NCBI GenBank assembly: GCA_024760905.1
Contig: CM045729.1
Span: 62,739,080-62,803,079, forward strand
DNA: 64,000 bases
Reading direction: 5' to 3'
DNA from: Plotosus lineatus
Taxonomy: Eukaryota > Chordata > Actinopteri > Siluriformes > Plotosidae
Position numbers and translations under genes: made by a program. Shown here in pieces: positions 31,324 through 42,599 of this stretch. The first letter of the stretch is position 1. The number at the start of each line of letters is the position of its first letter. The notes beneath the pieces are model-generated. The model was not told where the DNA came from and searched no databases. It was given only the letters and a program-made list of their open reading frames with translations.

Positions 31324-31350
31324 AGTCTCCAGCCAGCACAGACCATGACA
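31324..31350 (-). mobile_element. Ty3/gypsy 3' LTR fragment (27 bp)
   Basis: Minus-strand TGTCATGGTCTGTGCTGGC and GGAGACT match the start of the LTR at 33020. It is preceded by a purine-rich tract (GGCGCCCCTTGGGGGGGG) typical of a polypurine tract. The rest of this LTR is missing; a poly-G run and the RTE copy lie beyond. Confidence 0.75.
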
Positions 31351-32648
31351 GTACCCCCCCCAAGGGGCGCCACCTGGCGCCCGACCAGGCTTGTCCGGGA
31401 ACTGGCGATAGAACGCCTCTAACAGGTCAGTTGTCTAGGATTAGGAACAGGGGAACCCATGACCGCTCTTCGGGACCATACCCCTCCCAGTCCACTAAAT
31501 ACTGGAAGCCTCAGCCCCGCCTGCGCACATCGAGGATCTTGTTGACCGTGTATGCGGGATGTCCGTCACTCAGTCGGGTGGGGGGGGGGGGGGGTGGACT
31601 TTCTACCACCGGCTTGATTAGGGAGACATGAAACAGGGTGCACCTTGAGTGAGGGTGGGAGTCTTAGTCGGATGGCGCTGGGGTTTATGATTTTTTTTCA
31701 AGCGCGTAGGGCCCAATATATTGGGGAGATGGTTTCTTCGACTCAATTTGCAGGGGCAGGAGGAGAGCCACACTTGTTGTCCGACCTTGTACGGAGGTGC
31801 TGGGGTTCGATCGGCCATCCTCCGGTATAGGGGCCGCTGTTCGCTCCAGGGCAGCCAGTGCTTCCTTCCAGACCCAACGTGCTCTGTGGAATTGTGCTTG
31901 GATAGATGGAAAGGCCACCTCGACCTTCTGGCTGGGAAACAGTGGGGGGCTGGAACCCATTGGTCACCATGAAGGGGGGCATCCCAGTGGCGGTGCAGAT
32001 CAGTGAATTATGTGCATATTCTACCCATGGGAGGTGTGCTCCAGGAGACTGGGAGACGATGCAGCGCAGGGAGGACCCGAGGCTTTGGTTCATGCGTTCT
32101 GTCTGCCCGTTCGCCTGGGGGTGTTAACCCGAGGTCAGACTGCAGGAGACTCAAGATGTCGCAGAACGCCGTCCAGACTCTGGATGCAAATTGGGGGCCC
32201 GGTCTGACACGATGTCCTGGGGAATGCCATGGAGGCGGAAGACGTGTTGGATCAGGAGACCCACCGTTTCCATTGCCGAGGGGAGTTTGGGAAGGGCAAC
32301 GAAATGGACCGCCTTGGAGAACCGGTCCACTACTGTCAGGATGACAGTGTTGCCCTCTGCCAGGGTTAACCCGGTGATGAAATCCACCGCTATGTGCGAC
32401 CAGGGGCGATGGGGAACGGGTAAGGGTTGGAGGAGACCCGTGGGTGCACGATGGGAGGACATGCTCCGGGCACGGGTGACGCAAGCGCCCACAAACTCCC
32501 TAGTGTCGGCTGCCATTGTTGGCCACCAGAAGCTTTGACGGAGCAGGAAGGGAGTTCGGTGGGCTCCGGGGTGGCAGGCTCCTTGGTCGGACAAGGCTTG
32601 CCTGAGCTGAGCGGTCTCCGGTGGGTCCATGTTCAGGTCAGAAGATTC
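31351..32648 (-). pseudogene. Ty3/gypsy (chromodomain type) gag start fused to integrase, decayed
   Basis: From ATG 32630 the frame starts [17 protein letters not shown], a gag-like N-terminus. It then passes directly into integrase: [22 protein letters not shown] (HHCC finger, second Cys pair altered to C-x3-R-A), [10 protein letters not shown] and [12 protein letters not shown] (first catalytic Asp region), and [11 protein letters not shown] (second). Later frames show [18 protein letters not shown], and a chromodomain-like FQYLVDWEGYGPEERSWVP with stops on both sides. Protease, RT and RNase H are deleted. Multiple frameshifts make it non-functional. Confidence 0.82.
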
Positions 32649-33020
32649 TGTCGTGGTGGAGTGTTTGCGTAGGACCCAAGGATGCAAGAGACCGAAGGAA
32701 GGTTCAACGATTTATTAAACATTCAGTACTGGAAATCACTAGAAAACGCAAAATGGCGGGAACTGGTTGGGCCAGGGCTCGGCGGGAACTGGTTGGGTCA
32801 GGGCTCAGCGAGAACGTCGAGGACCAGAGTCACGGGAATCGATCTTCTGACAGCGGAGGGACGCATGCCGCTCCCATTTATAGCTGGCTGCCGCTGATTG
32901 CCGATTAGGACCAGGTGTGCTCCGCTCAGCAACTCCTCTACCGGCGACTGCCACGCCCCTCGCCCGCACCTGCAATGAATAAGGAAAAGTTAGTGTCTCC
33001 AGCCAGGACAGACCATGACA
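32649..33020 (-). mobile_element. Ty3/gypsy 5' LTR (372 bp)
   Basis: On the minus strand it starts TGTCATGG and ends CCACGACA, so it has TG...CA ends and TGTC/GACA termini. It has a TATA-like GCTATAAATGGG (about 32874-32886) and AATAAATCG as a possible poly(A) signal (about 32707-32716). The gag start follows within 20 bp of the LTR end. A tandem pair of CAACCAGTTCCCGCC blocks lies near 32760-32800. Confidence 0.78.
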
Positions 33021-33361
33021 CACGCAAGCACAAGAAGAACATGCAAACTCCACAATGAAATATGCTCATGCCCGGAGTCCAGGTATTTGGAGCTGATTGC
33101 TCTGTACCGCTGCTCATGTCCAGCACAGTGTCCAACTTTTTCTTTCAGCTTAATCTCAGTTGAATGCAAAATATAATACAGCACCCCGTTCTTTATGGGT
33201 AGATGTAATGATACAACATATCTGATTTTAAAAGCCATTTTCATTTCAGACTTTATGACGTGAAATGGAGAAGATGATTAACCATCGTTTCAATTCCTTT
33301 TTTGTCCCGTTGTTATTACTGTATATCTTTGACTTAGCACTTGCAATCAGTAAATATATCT

Positions 33362-33364
<3 letters not shown>

Positions 33365-33423
<59 letters not shown>
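33365..33423. repeat. (CT)29 microsatellite
   Basis: Uninterrupted CT array. Confidence 0.97.
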
Positions 33424-33425
<2 letters not shown>

Positions 33426-33559
33426 CTGTGAAACAAAAAAAATATTTTCTATACCCACTGTGTAAATGCAAACACATGGCCTCATACATCTAGACCAGGG
33501 GTCGGCAACCTTTAACACTCAAAGAGCCATTTCGACCCGGTTTCCACGGAAAAGACAAC

Positions 33560-34602
33560 ACTGGGAGCCGCAAACACTTTTTGACATCTGAAATGAATAT
33601 GTTCGCATATATATAAATATATCTCTCATGCGTTCAAACTCCGACACCCATATATCTCTGTCAGCTATGTCAGCCAGCTCCAGCTCAAGATCAGGTTGAC
33701 TTACACCTGCAAATGCAGACACATTTAACAGGGATACTCCCAGTGCGGCTAACTGGGTTATCAAAGGCGGGCCATGTCTCTCACTGTCTATGGTGAGAGG
33801 CATGTAAAAGAACCATTGCTGACTTTCGTAAAGAGTAGGCTGCAAAGTCGTCAGCGTGTTTCTGTCCCTTGCTAAAAGGGTTGTGACAGGAAGGGCATCC
33901 GACATAAAAACCTCTGCCAAATCAAAAAATGTGCGAATCAGATGATTTGCTGTGGCGACTCCTGAGTAAAAGGGAAAAAGCCGAAAGGAAGACAGACAGA
34001 CAGGTCGATGGTCAGGGGAGCGACGGGGAAGGATAATGTAGCTTTTTCCTCTCTGAACTCTTGGAATCGTTTTCCAAACGATGCTTGCATTGTAGCGATT
34101 GCAGACTGCAAATACTCTGAATTTATCACCTTGTTCGCTTGTTTGAACTCCCTTAAGGAGGGGAAGTGAGACAGTGTTCCTCTCTCTAAATCTCTCACAA
34201 ACACTGTCAGCTTGCGCTCAAACGCCAACACCTCTTCCAGCATGTGTAGCGCTGTGCCTCCTCTCCCCTGAAGAGTTGTATTCAGCGCTTTCAGGTTCGC
34301 CGTCATGTCCACCATGACATACAGCTTTTCCAGCCACTCTTGCCGTTCCAGCTCAGGAAAGGTGAGTCCTTTGCTGCTCATGAAAGTCTTCACCTCTCCC
34401 AGACATGCAGCAAAGCGTTTCAGCACTTCTCCTCTGGACAGCCACCGCACTCTGTTATGCATCAGATCAGAGTACGTGCGCTCCACCTCATCCAGTAATG
34501 AACGAAACTGAAGGTGATTTGAACCTTTTGCAAATGAATCTGCCCATGCATCATTAAATGCTCTGTTTTCTTCAAATATTTTTTTTTCTTAGATTTATCC
34601 AT
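33560..34602 (-). pseudogene. hAT transposase, internally deleted and SINE-interrupted
   Basis: From ATG 34602 the start MDKSKKKK slips frame in an A run into FEENRAFNDAWADSFAKGSN. It then jumps to LLDEVERTYSDLMHNRVRWLSRGEVLKRF, VKTFMSSKGLTFPELERQEWLEKL, VDMTANLKALNTTLQGRG, and FREFREE-type sequence ending at PLTID. The SINE follows, and beyond it NVSAFAGVSQPDLELELADIADRDIW continues. The layout resembles GTF2IRD2/ZBED-like hAT transposases. The BED finger remainder and middle are deleted. Confidence 0.85.
33739..34003 (+). mobile_element. Head-less SINE-A with RTE-like tail, inside hAT transposase
   Basis: It begins CCCAGTGCGGCTAACTGGG and ends GCTGTGGCGACTCCTGAG, AAAAAGCCGAAAGG, then (ACAG)n, for 265 bp. 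Start point, body and tail match the opposite-strand copy at 16329-16594. It interrupts the transposase between PLTID and NVSAFAG. Confidence 0.85.
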
Positions 34603-35149
34603 CCGTGGCCTACCTAGCGTTGAAAGTCTCGATAAATGTACGGCGTTTTGGCGGGCTGTCGGAGAGTGTGACGCATATTTTAAGCGATGAAAAATAATAC
34701 AATCTATATACATTATTTTATTTTAATATTTACAGATCACAATAATCATACAATTTACAGCTACAATTAAACAAACGAACAGACACAAATAAAATACTTT
34801 AAGATATTGTGCAGTTTTGGTGTTGCTGGGCTTTCCGAGCATGCCGGCTGTCAAATCTGCCTGCTGACACGTCAAGTGCTGTCGACGTTGTGTTGAACAT
34901 GTCACAATAAAAGTAGCTGTCAGTTGTCCATTGCACAGCAGACAGAAGCAGTGTATTAATTGTTCTACTCAGCTCCCTACAATATACTTAAAATCGGATA
35001 CTTGCAATTTATTTTCCCGAGCCATGCAGAGCCGCAGCATAAGGATGAAAGAGCCGCATGCGGCTCCGGAGCCGCAGGTTGCCGACCCCTGATCTAGACA
35101 GTGATACACTTAAAAGATGTGAAAATGGATTTTAAATAGAGTTCATACT

Positions 35150-35486
35150 AAGAGTTTTGCTACAGTTGGATGTTTTTTTTTCTTGTGAACAGCACTCTTC
35201 AAGTCTGATCACAGATTCTCAATTAGATTGAGGTCTGGGTTTTGACTAGGCCATTTCAACACAGTTAAATATTTTCCCTTAAACTACTTCAGTGTTGTTT
35301 TTGCAGTATACTTCAGGTCACTGTCCTGTTGGAAGGTGAACCTTCTTTCCAATCTCAAATCACAGGCAGACTAAAGCAGGTTTGCTCAATAATGTGCCTG
35401 TATTTAGCACTATCCTTGAATCAGATCAGTTTTCGAGTCCCTGCTGCTGACAAAACATCTCCACGGCATGATGCTGCCACCACTAT
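35150..35486 (-). mobile_element. Tc1 element A, C-terminal half (split)
   Basis: TAGATTGAGGTCTGGG, TTTTGACTAGGCCATTTC, CACTGTCCTGTTGG and GCATGATGCTGCCACC are the antisense of a typical fish Tc1-like transposase C-terminal region. The sequence breaks at CCACCACTAT and resumes at 39265 with CTATGTTTCACTGTGGGG. Confidence 0.78.
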
Positions 35487-35504
35487 ATGGATAAGATGAG
35501 ATGG

Positions 35505-35815
35505 CAGTGCAGGTAAAAGCAGACGGTCAGCCGATTCCCAGCTTGGGTGTTTCTGTGTGGAGTTTGCATGCTTTCCCTCTGCTTGCATGGGTTTCCTCCG
35601 GGTACTCTGGTTTCCTTCCACAATCCAAAAACATGCACAGTCAGTTAATTTACTGTTCCAAATCACCTGCAGGTGTGAGAATGAATGGTTGTGTGAGTGT
35701 TGGGCTTGAGATGCCCTGTGAAGCTGTCCAGGATGTACCCTGCCCTTGCCCAGAGTTAGCTGAGATGGGCGCCAGCCTCCCCATGACCCTAATTATGTTC
35801 AAGTCGTTTACTGTT
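35505..35815 (+). mobile_element. SINE-B copy, head degraded
   Basis: GGCAGTGCAGGTAAAAG then CCGATTCCCAGCTTGGG, GTGTGGAGTTTGCATG, CCTCCGGGTACTCTGG, CACCTGCAGGTGTGAG and tail GCCAGCCTCCCCATGACC. It sits at the left end of the inserted block. Confidence 0.65.
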
Positions 35816-37824
35816 CCACATTCAAGAACAATAGTAACTTAGACTTCATGCTTCCAGAGATCAGCAAGCCCATGGACCTTTCTCTCTCCATCCTTTGCTG
35901 CAGTGCCGCAGACGGCGACAACACAGAAAACAGAAGGGAGGAAAAAGAGCCTTGCTGAAGGCTAAGCTAAATGTAAAACTAAATGTAAATATAAACCCAA
36001 CAAAAAAGCCATTCCTAGCTCATTTTTAACAAACTCCCGATCATTCAGCAAGAAGATGGATGAGTTACGACTGCACTTTAATTCACACCGCGTTTAATTT
36101 CTGAAACTTGGTTGGACACTTTCACCCTGGATGCCGTGATTGAGCTAGCAGGACATGCTACCTTCAGAGTGGACTGAATCAGCATGTTTGGTAAAAAATG
36201 TGGAGGAGGCCTGTTTGTTTACATTAACAACAGCTGGTGTTCCAACGCCATAATCAAATATTCTTCTACTGTTCGGATACAGGGTAACTAATGTACAGTG
36301 TAAACCTTTTTTATCTACAGAGAGTGCACATCTGTAATTATAACTGCAGATTATGTGCCAGCCCAAGTTAATACTTAGCTAGCCATGGAGCTACAACAAC
36401 ACTCCATTAACAAACAACGAGCAGCTCATCCAGACTGTGTAATCACAGGACACTTCAATCATGCAAACTTGAAGTGTGTCTTGCCTTGATTCTACAAAAA
36501 TGTGATTTTTCCTTCAAGACAAAAAACATTAAGGCCAAGTCTTCAACATCTCAGATGACTATAAAGCCATCCCTCTGCCACATCTCAGACTCTCAGATCA
36601 TCTCTCTCTGTCTCTGATTCCTGCTTATAAGCCTAAAATCTGTAGCAAAATACCAGCAGTTAAAACTTTCCATGTCCTGGTTAGGGAAGCCACTGCAGCT
36701 CTACAGGATTGTTCTGACTCTACAGACTGGGAAATATTCACAGAAGGAACAAACCTAGAGGGTCACACATTAGCTGTGCGCTCCTACATAAACTACTGTG
36801 CTGAGCATGTGCCGACAACAAGGACTGTTAAAGTGTTACTGAACCAAAAACGATGGTTTAACCGTGAGGTGTGCACCCTGCTTAAGGGATGGAATGATGC
36901 CTTCAAGTCAGGAGACCAGGAGGCTTACAAAGTGGCACGCCAGGCCCTATGAAAAGATAAAAAAAATCTAAGCACAACAATAAACAACTCGAGAAGCACT
37001 TTGATGAAAATAACACCAGCATTATGTGGAAGAGGATCAAGACACTCACTGGCTATAAGGAAACGCATAATACATCTGGAGACTCCTCGGACAGCACCCT
37101 AATGGACACCCTGAACCAGGTCTCTGGTCGCTTCAATCAACACACCTGCCATGCATTCCAGAAAGGAACAACAACCCCATCCAGCTGCAGCAGCACCAGA
37201 TCAGAGCTACTATGAGGAGAGTCAACCCGAGGAAAGCTAATGGTCCAGACAGAATAACTGGAAGGGTACTTAAAGCATGTGCAGATCAACTACAGGGGGT
37301 TTTCAGCACCATCATTATCCTCTCACTACTGCAATGCATGTTTCATACCTGCCTCGAAACAGTCACCAGAACAGCTGCTTAAACGACTACCGCCCAGTTG
37401 CCCTATCCCCCATTATCACCAAATGTTTTGAGAGACTTGTTGCACATTCCGGCTGCCTTCCCTGCTGATCTTGATCCACGTCAGTTTACATACAGAGAAA
37501 ACAGGTCAACAGAGAATGCCATCAATACAGCCCTCCATATAGCCCTCACACACCTGGCAACTTCTATGTGAGGATGCTGTTTGTAGATGTCAGCTCCACT
37601 TTTAACACAGTCCAACTACATAATCTGGTTCAGAAATTGGGTGCTCTGGGCATAGGGAGGTCACTGTGCACCTGGATACCGGATCTTCTCAACAACAGAC
37701 TTCAGAACATCAGGAAAGGAAAGCACATTCCTTCCACTTTCATCGTGACTACTGGAACACCACAGGGGTGTGTTCTTAGCCCCCACCTCTTCATGCACGA
37801 TTGCTCCCCCTCTTACAGCAACAA

Positions 37825-38137
37825 CAGTGGGGCTGGTGGGGTAGTGGTTAGGGTGCTGCGCTCATGATCGGGAGGTTGTCTGTTCAAATCCCAGTTAGAC
37901 CCCCACTGTGCTAAGACCCCTGGGTAAGGTCTTAACCACCAGTGGGCCTCTGTTCACCCAGCAGTATAAATGGGTACCAGTAAAAATATACTGGAAAGAT
38001 AACCTGCGATAGACTAGCGTCCCATCCAGGAGGAGTTGAACTCCTAGGCGCTTCACGCTATGAAAACCAGGGATAAGCACCAGTCCAATGAGCCACAATG
38101 GCTCGGGTGTAAAAAGCGCAATGGACTTTACCTTACA
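37825..38137 (+). mobile_element. SINE-C, full length, 10-bp perfect target duplication
   Basis: ACAGCAACAA flanks it (37815-37824 and 38138-38147). Head GGGGCTGGTGGGGTAGTGG (A-box-like) and CTGTTCAAATCCCAG (B-box). Body GGGCCTCTGTTCACCC, AGCAGTATAAATGGGTACC, CTAGCGTCCCATCCAGG. Tail GGCTCGGGTGTAAAAAG. It splits the LINE between the motif B block and the YDD catalytic block. Confidence 0.88.
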
Positions 38138-39264
38138 ACAGCAACAATATGATGACAACACCATTGTCATAGGTTTGATTAAGGATAACGAGTCAGGCTA
38201 CAAGAAGGAGGTCCTGCATCTGCAGTGATGGTGTGACAGCAATAACCTGGAACTAAACACATTCAAAACCAAGGATATGATAATGGATTTCAGAAGACTG
38301 AAACAAATTGAGCACTCTGCATTCTACATTGATGGAAAATACATCATGGATTGCTTCAAGTCTCCTCCACATCTCTACTGACTTCACATGAATCACAAAC
38401 ATCTCCCACCAGGAGAAGAAAGCACAATAAAAAATGTACTTCCTCACAAAGCTCCGACAAGCCCGCCTACCCTGACCCCTACTGACAAACTTTAACCGCT
38501 CTGCCATAGAGAACCTACTGCTGTACGGTGTGGTTTAGCAGCAGCTATACTGCAGAGGACATGAAGGCATTGTAGCAGGTGGAGAGGACAGCACAGCAGG
38601 TAATTGGAACTACACTACCCTCCCTCAGTGACATTTACACCGATAGACTTCAGAGGAGACCCAGTGGAATTATCAGGGACCCCACACTCCCTGGACACCC
38701 CCTTTTCACCCCTCCGGAAAGAAGCACAGGACACTAAAAACAAAAACTAATACACTCAACAACTGCTTTTACCCACAAGCTCTTAAAAGTGTAACCCACC
38801 ACCATCATCACACACTGAATAAACATCATTCAGACCATCTTCCTGGACAGTGGAATACTCATGTTTGTTTTAAATGCAATACTCATGTTTAAAGAAGGTC
38901 TCGAACATCATAAGATTTTATCACCACACACCTTATAATTATATAAAACCTTATAACTTTATTACATCTTATAACTTATATAAAAAAAGCTCCACTTGTT
39001 ATCCGGTGTATATCGTGCACCATTGACATATCATTCACCGTACTGTGTATGTGTGAATAGGTGCATGTAGGGTATATGTATGACTGTATATATGTCTTTA
39101 TGGGTACATATGTGTATGTAGGTACAGTATATGCACGTGTATAGCTTAGTGTAGTTCCTTATTTTTATTATGTAGATTTTCTTTTATAATTGCTGCTAAA
39201 CAAAGAACTGCTGAATTGATTTTTATTGTTCATGCAACAGTTGACAATAAAGACCTCATCTTAT

Positions 39265-39860
39265 CTATGTTTCACTGTGGGGACGGTGTTCTTGAGTTGA
39301 TGGGTTGTGTCGCGTTTGATGGGATGTGTCGCAGAGTCTTCCTTGGTGGCCAAAAAGCTAAATTTTAGTCTCATCTGACCAGAGCACCTTTCTCCATACA
39401 TTTAGGGAGTTGCCAACATGCCTTTTGGCAAACTCAAAATGTGCCTTCCTATTTTTACCACAAAGTAATGGTTCTTGTCTAGCCACTCTTCCACAAAGCT
39501 CAGCTCTATGGAGTGTATTGTGGTCCCATGCACAGATACACCGGTCTCTGATGTGGAACTCTGCAGCAGATTCAGGGTTACCCTTGCTCTCTGTGCCGCC
39601 TCTCTGATTAATGCCCTCCATGTCCGGTCTGTGAGTTTGGTTGATGACCCTCTCTTAGGAGGTTTATTGTGGTATGATGTTCTTTCCATTTCAAGAAGAT
39701 GAATTTGATGGTGCTCCAGGAGGTCATTAAAAGATTTGAAATTTTTTTTTAATGACCCAACCCTGACTTGTACTTTCAGCAACTTTGTTACCGATTTGTT
39801 TGGAGAGATTCTTAATCTTCATAGTGTGATGCCTCTTGCTTAGTCATGTTGCATACCTGG
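39265..39860 (-). mobile_element. Tc1 element A, N-terminal half (split)
   Basis: Minus-strand frames give MKIKNLSKQIGNKV near 39822 (HTH start), GSSTKLTDRTWRALIREA, VTLNLLQSSTSETGVSVH, LHRAELCGRVARQEPLL, KNRKAHFEFAKRHVG and VWRKVLWSDETKI, followed by a stop and LFGHQG. The conserved SDE (first catalytic acid in W-S-D-E-T) is present. Three frames are needed. It is the upstream half of the transposase whose C-terminal part is at 35150-35486. Confidence 0.85.
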
Positions 39861-40033
39861 GGTCTTTCAGAAAAAGTGTGTTTATACTGACAGATCATGT
39901 GACATTGGACTTAATTGGAAGAATCTTCTATAATCACCTGAAGAAAGAGGATGGTTTCACCACCCCTCGAAACAGATCTGTAGTGATAAATGGAGTTTCA
40001 TTAGAAAGTCTTTGTCCTGTCCTTTATTTTTGT

Positions 40034-40035
<2 letters not shown>

Positions 40036-40109
<74 letters not shown>
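40036..40109. repeat. (TA)37 microsatellite
   Basis: Uninterrupted TA array of about 74 bp. Confidence 0.97.
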
Positions 40110-40110
<1 letters not shown>

Positions 40111-40154
40111 TGTATATGGCTCTCAGAGGATTAGATTTTAAAATATGTCTTTTT

Positions 40155-40189
40155 TTGGCTCTCTTAGTCAAAAAGGTTCCCGACCCCTG
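40155..40189. mobile_element. hAT terminal fragment
   Basis: GGCTCTCTTAGTC, then AAAAGGTTCCCGACCCCTG, resembles the terminus of the element at 33496 (CCGACCCCTG). No matching left end was found nearby. Confidence 0.5.
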
Positions 40190-41807
40190 ATCTTATAGTG
40201 TACATTTACAGAGTATAGGTACAGTATTTACATTTGCAGATTACATAGTGTGCTTAAGTAAAAGTTTTTCGTAACGTAATCGTTGAAATATATGGAATCG
40301 GAAACTTTGGACAATCAGGTACTTTGGACCAGTGTTGCCCCAATTAGTCCATTTAACCGAGGCATGAGTAAATACAGGGGGTTTTCTGGGGAGTTTTTCA
40401 GACTGTAGGCTGTATGACTGACTGCTGTTAGCTGAGTTTTTTTCTAGCATACCTGATTGTGAAAGAAATAAAGGATACCTGCTTAGGGTGACAGGCTTGA
40501 ATGAATGAATGAATGCTTCTTCTCATCTGTTGCAATAAGTTTCTTTATTTTTACTACGTTTAAAGCATTATTTTGAGCTAAATGATTAAGCACCAAGAAC
40601 TATCAAAGGGAAGACATTGTGACCTTCTTTCCACTGGCATATGTTCAGCTTGGGAAGGAGGGCTGGAGTTTTTTCCGACAACCTGAAAGCATCGTATAAT
40701 AAGATATTCATGAAAGGCAGTGATTCTGTATGGCTTGTGCCTTAATCGGAAAGTCAAAACGTTATTAATGGTGAAGTTTCTAAACAGCTGCAGTGTTACA
40801 AAGATACATATTCATGAAGAAAATTTTCCCATGCTATTGTTATTCAACCTGGCGCTTTCATCAAAGTATTATTGCTTAGTTTATATTATTCTACTATGTT
40901 GATTTAAATACCAAAGTTCAACTTCAGTGTAGAAGGTTCAGAGGATTTTCTGCTCCAGATTCTACCCATTCATCTGATATGTAAAGAGTCCACTTTATTC
41001 TCTGACTCACAGTCTTATTACAAAGAAGCAAACATACAAAGAAAACAAAATACAGTATTTCAGATGCAGATCAAGGTTTATAAAAGCAGAATCTGTTATC
41101 ATTGTTGGAAGAGCTTTATGTCAAAAAAATTCTCTTCCATGTGAAAGCATTCGTCTATAACGAGACAGTGCTTAGTGGGGTGCAATTCATTATTGTGGCC
41201 ACTTTGATAGTGTGGCAGCAAGACTCATGCATTTTGAATATTGAGCAATTAATCATCATACTACAGAGGCCAAGAATACACACAGATTTACTCATGAAGT
41301 GATTCAGGCACATCCGTAGTTCATGGTCTCAGGACAGAAAGCACACCTTTCTCAAAAATATGTTTTCAGCTGTACAAATGAAATGATGTATAAATTAGCT
41401 AAAATTAAACACAAAACATAGGATATTTACCTCCACATACACATGTAGATGGTACACATTTACAAAAACTCTGCTTATTCAAAATTCAACACATTAAATA
41501 CACTATCCCAAATCATATTTCAAAAAATATGAAAAATAAACAGTAGAGTATGATGAGTGTACCTCTTGCACAGATTGTGTTCAGAGAGAAAATGTGGCCA
41601 TCACTGTATTTCATAGCAATATAAGAGCGCCGGGGGCATGTGTGGACTAATATTTTGGCTGCAATTGAATCTGAGGAGAGTATATTTGCTGTCTGTCAAA
41701 CTTTACCATGAATGCTACACCATTTTCCTCATCATACTTACCAGCTCTTGTTGATAGGTGCACTCTTAAGAAAAAATTATGATAAAGAGCACGAAGTAGA
41801 AGTATCA
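40190..41807. other. No recognisable feature
   Basis: About 1.6 kb of AT-rich sequence. No frame with domain resemblance, no TIRs and no SINE. It is the longest stretch in the window that looks like ordinary single-copy non-coding DNA. Confidence 0.5.
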
Positions 41808-42020
41808 CTCATTCATTTTCTAAACCAATTAATCATAATTAGGGTCACAGGGAGACTGGCACCCATCGCAGTTGACTCCAAGTGGGGGGGCAGGGTACAC
41901 CCTGGACTACACACCTGGCCATCACAGGGCCAAGACTCACACAACCATTCACGCTTACACTCACACCGGGGTGAACATGCAAACTCAATATGGAAATGCC
42001 TGAACTGGGAATCGAACCCA
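41808..42020 (-). mobile_element. SINE-B, 5' part lost
   Basis: Reversed tail (TTCATTTTCTAAACC, TAATCATAATTAGGG, GGGAGACTGGCACCC), body CTCACACAACCATTCACGC and reversed B-box region GGGAATCGAACCCAG. Confidence 0.65.
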
Positions 42021-42084
42021 GTATCTATTGTACTTTTTGTGTTGCTGCATAAACCAATTGTGGTTAACTTTTGGTCATGGGCTC

Positions 42085-42330
42085 TGAATCAGCAAAGCAT
42101 CCCCACACCATCACACTACCACCACCATAGTTGACTTTGGGAAAGCTGTATTCATTTTATGCCAGATGTAAAATACCTGTCTTCCAAGAATAAATCCACT
42201 ATTGACTCATCAGTTCATGTAACGTTATCCCAAAATGTGTGCCACTGTTGGGTCATTGCAAGTACTCTGCTGCGCACCTGTGGGTCAGAGCAAGGCCAGT
42301 TGCTCAGTTGTACGAATGGAATATAAATAT
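42085..42330 (-). mobile_element. Tc1-like relic
   Basis: GCATCCCCACACCATCAC, ACTACCACCACCATAG, TTTTATGCCAGATGTAA and TGTGCCACTGTTGGG are remnants of another Tc1-like transposase region in antisense. No open frame. Confidence 0.45.
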
Positions 42331-42599
42331 ACATTGCTCGGAGGGGTTCTGCTTCTGTAGGTGTTTGCTTTTGGAATCTTGGTTACTGTATTCATTTATT
42401 TTATCTGGGTTTATCAAAAACAGTGGCTCCCTTTTAGAGCTTTACTAATTTTAATTTAATTTGCAGCAATCGACTTAGCTCTTGAACGGCTCTCAAGCCC
42501 ATTATTATTATTATTATTATTATTATACATTCTAACAATAACGATGATGCAGTGAAAATATTAGTATATATAAGAAATATACAGGACAGTATATGTTGT

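Larger units (their letters stand above)
33496..35091 (-). mobile_element. hAT transposon with perfect 8-bp target duplication
   Basis: ATCTAGAC lies directly outside both ends (33488-33495, 35092-35099), and 8 bp is the hAT hallmark. The ends CAGGGGTCGGCAACCTTT and (inward) CAGGGGTCGGCAACCTG are inverted repeats. The interior encodes a deleted transposase on the minus strand and carries a SINE at 33739-34003. Confidence 0.93.
35487..39264 (+). mobile_element. L2-like LINE inserted in Tc1 element A, decayed
   Basis: Plus-strand frames, all broken, show MDELRLHF and CGGGLFVYINN (endonuclease), [96 protein letters not shown] and TGTPQGCVLSPHLF, then YDDNTIVIGLIKDN. That is endonuclease, RT fingers, motif A, motif B and the catalytic motif in L2/CR1-like order. 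The 3' end is ACAATAAAGACCTCATC. CTAT at both junctions (35483-35486, 39265-39268) fits a short target duplication. SINEs lie at 35505 and 37825. Confidence 0.8.

Noticed and set aside
31797..32538. Plus-strand frames of 69-115 codons over the gypsy remnant
   Set aside because: They are antisense to recognisable integrase sequence on the minus strand.
42239..42448. 69-codon plus frame
   Set aside because: It lies within and beside a Tc1-like relic and has no domain resemblance.
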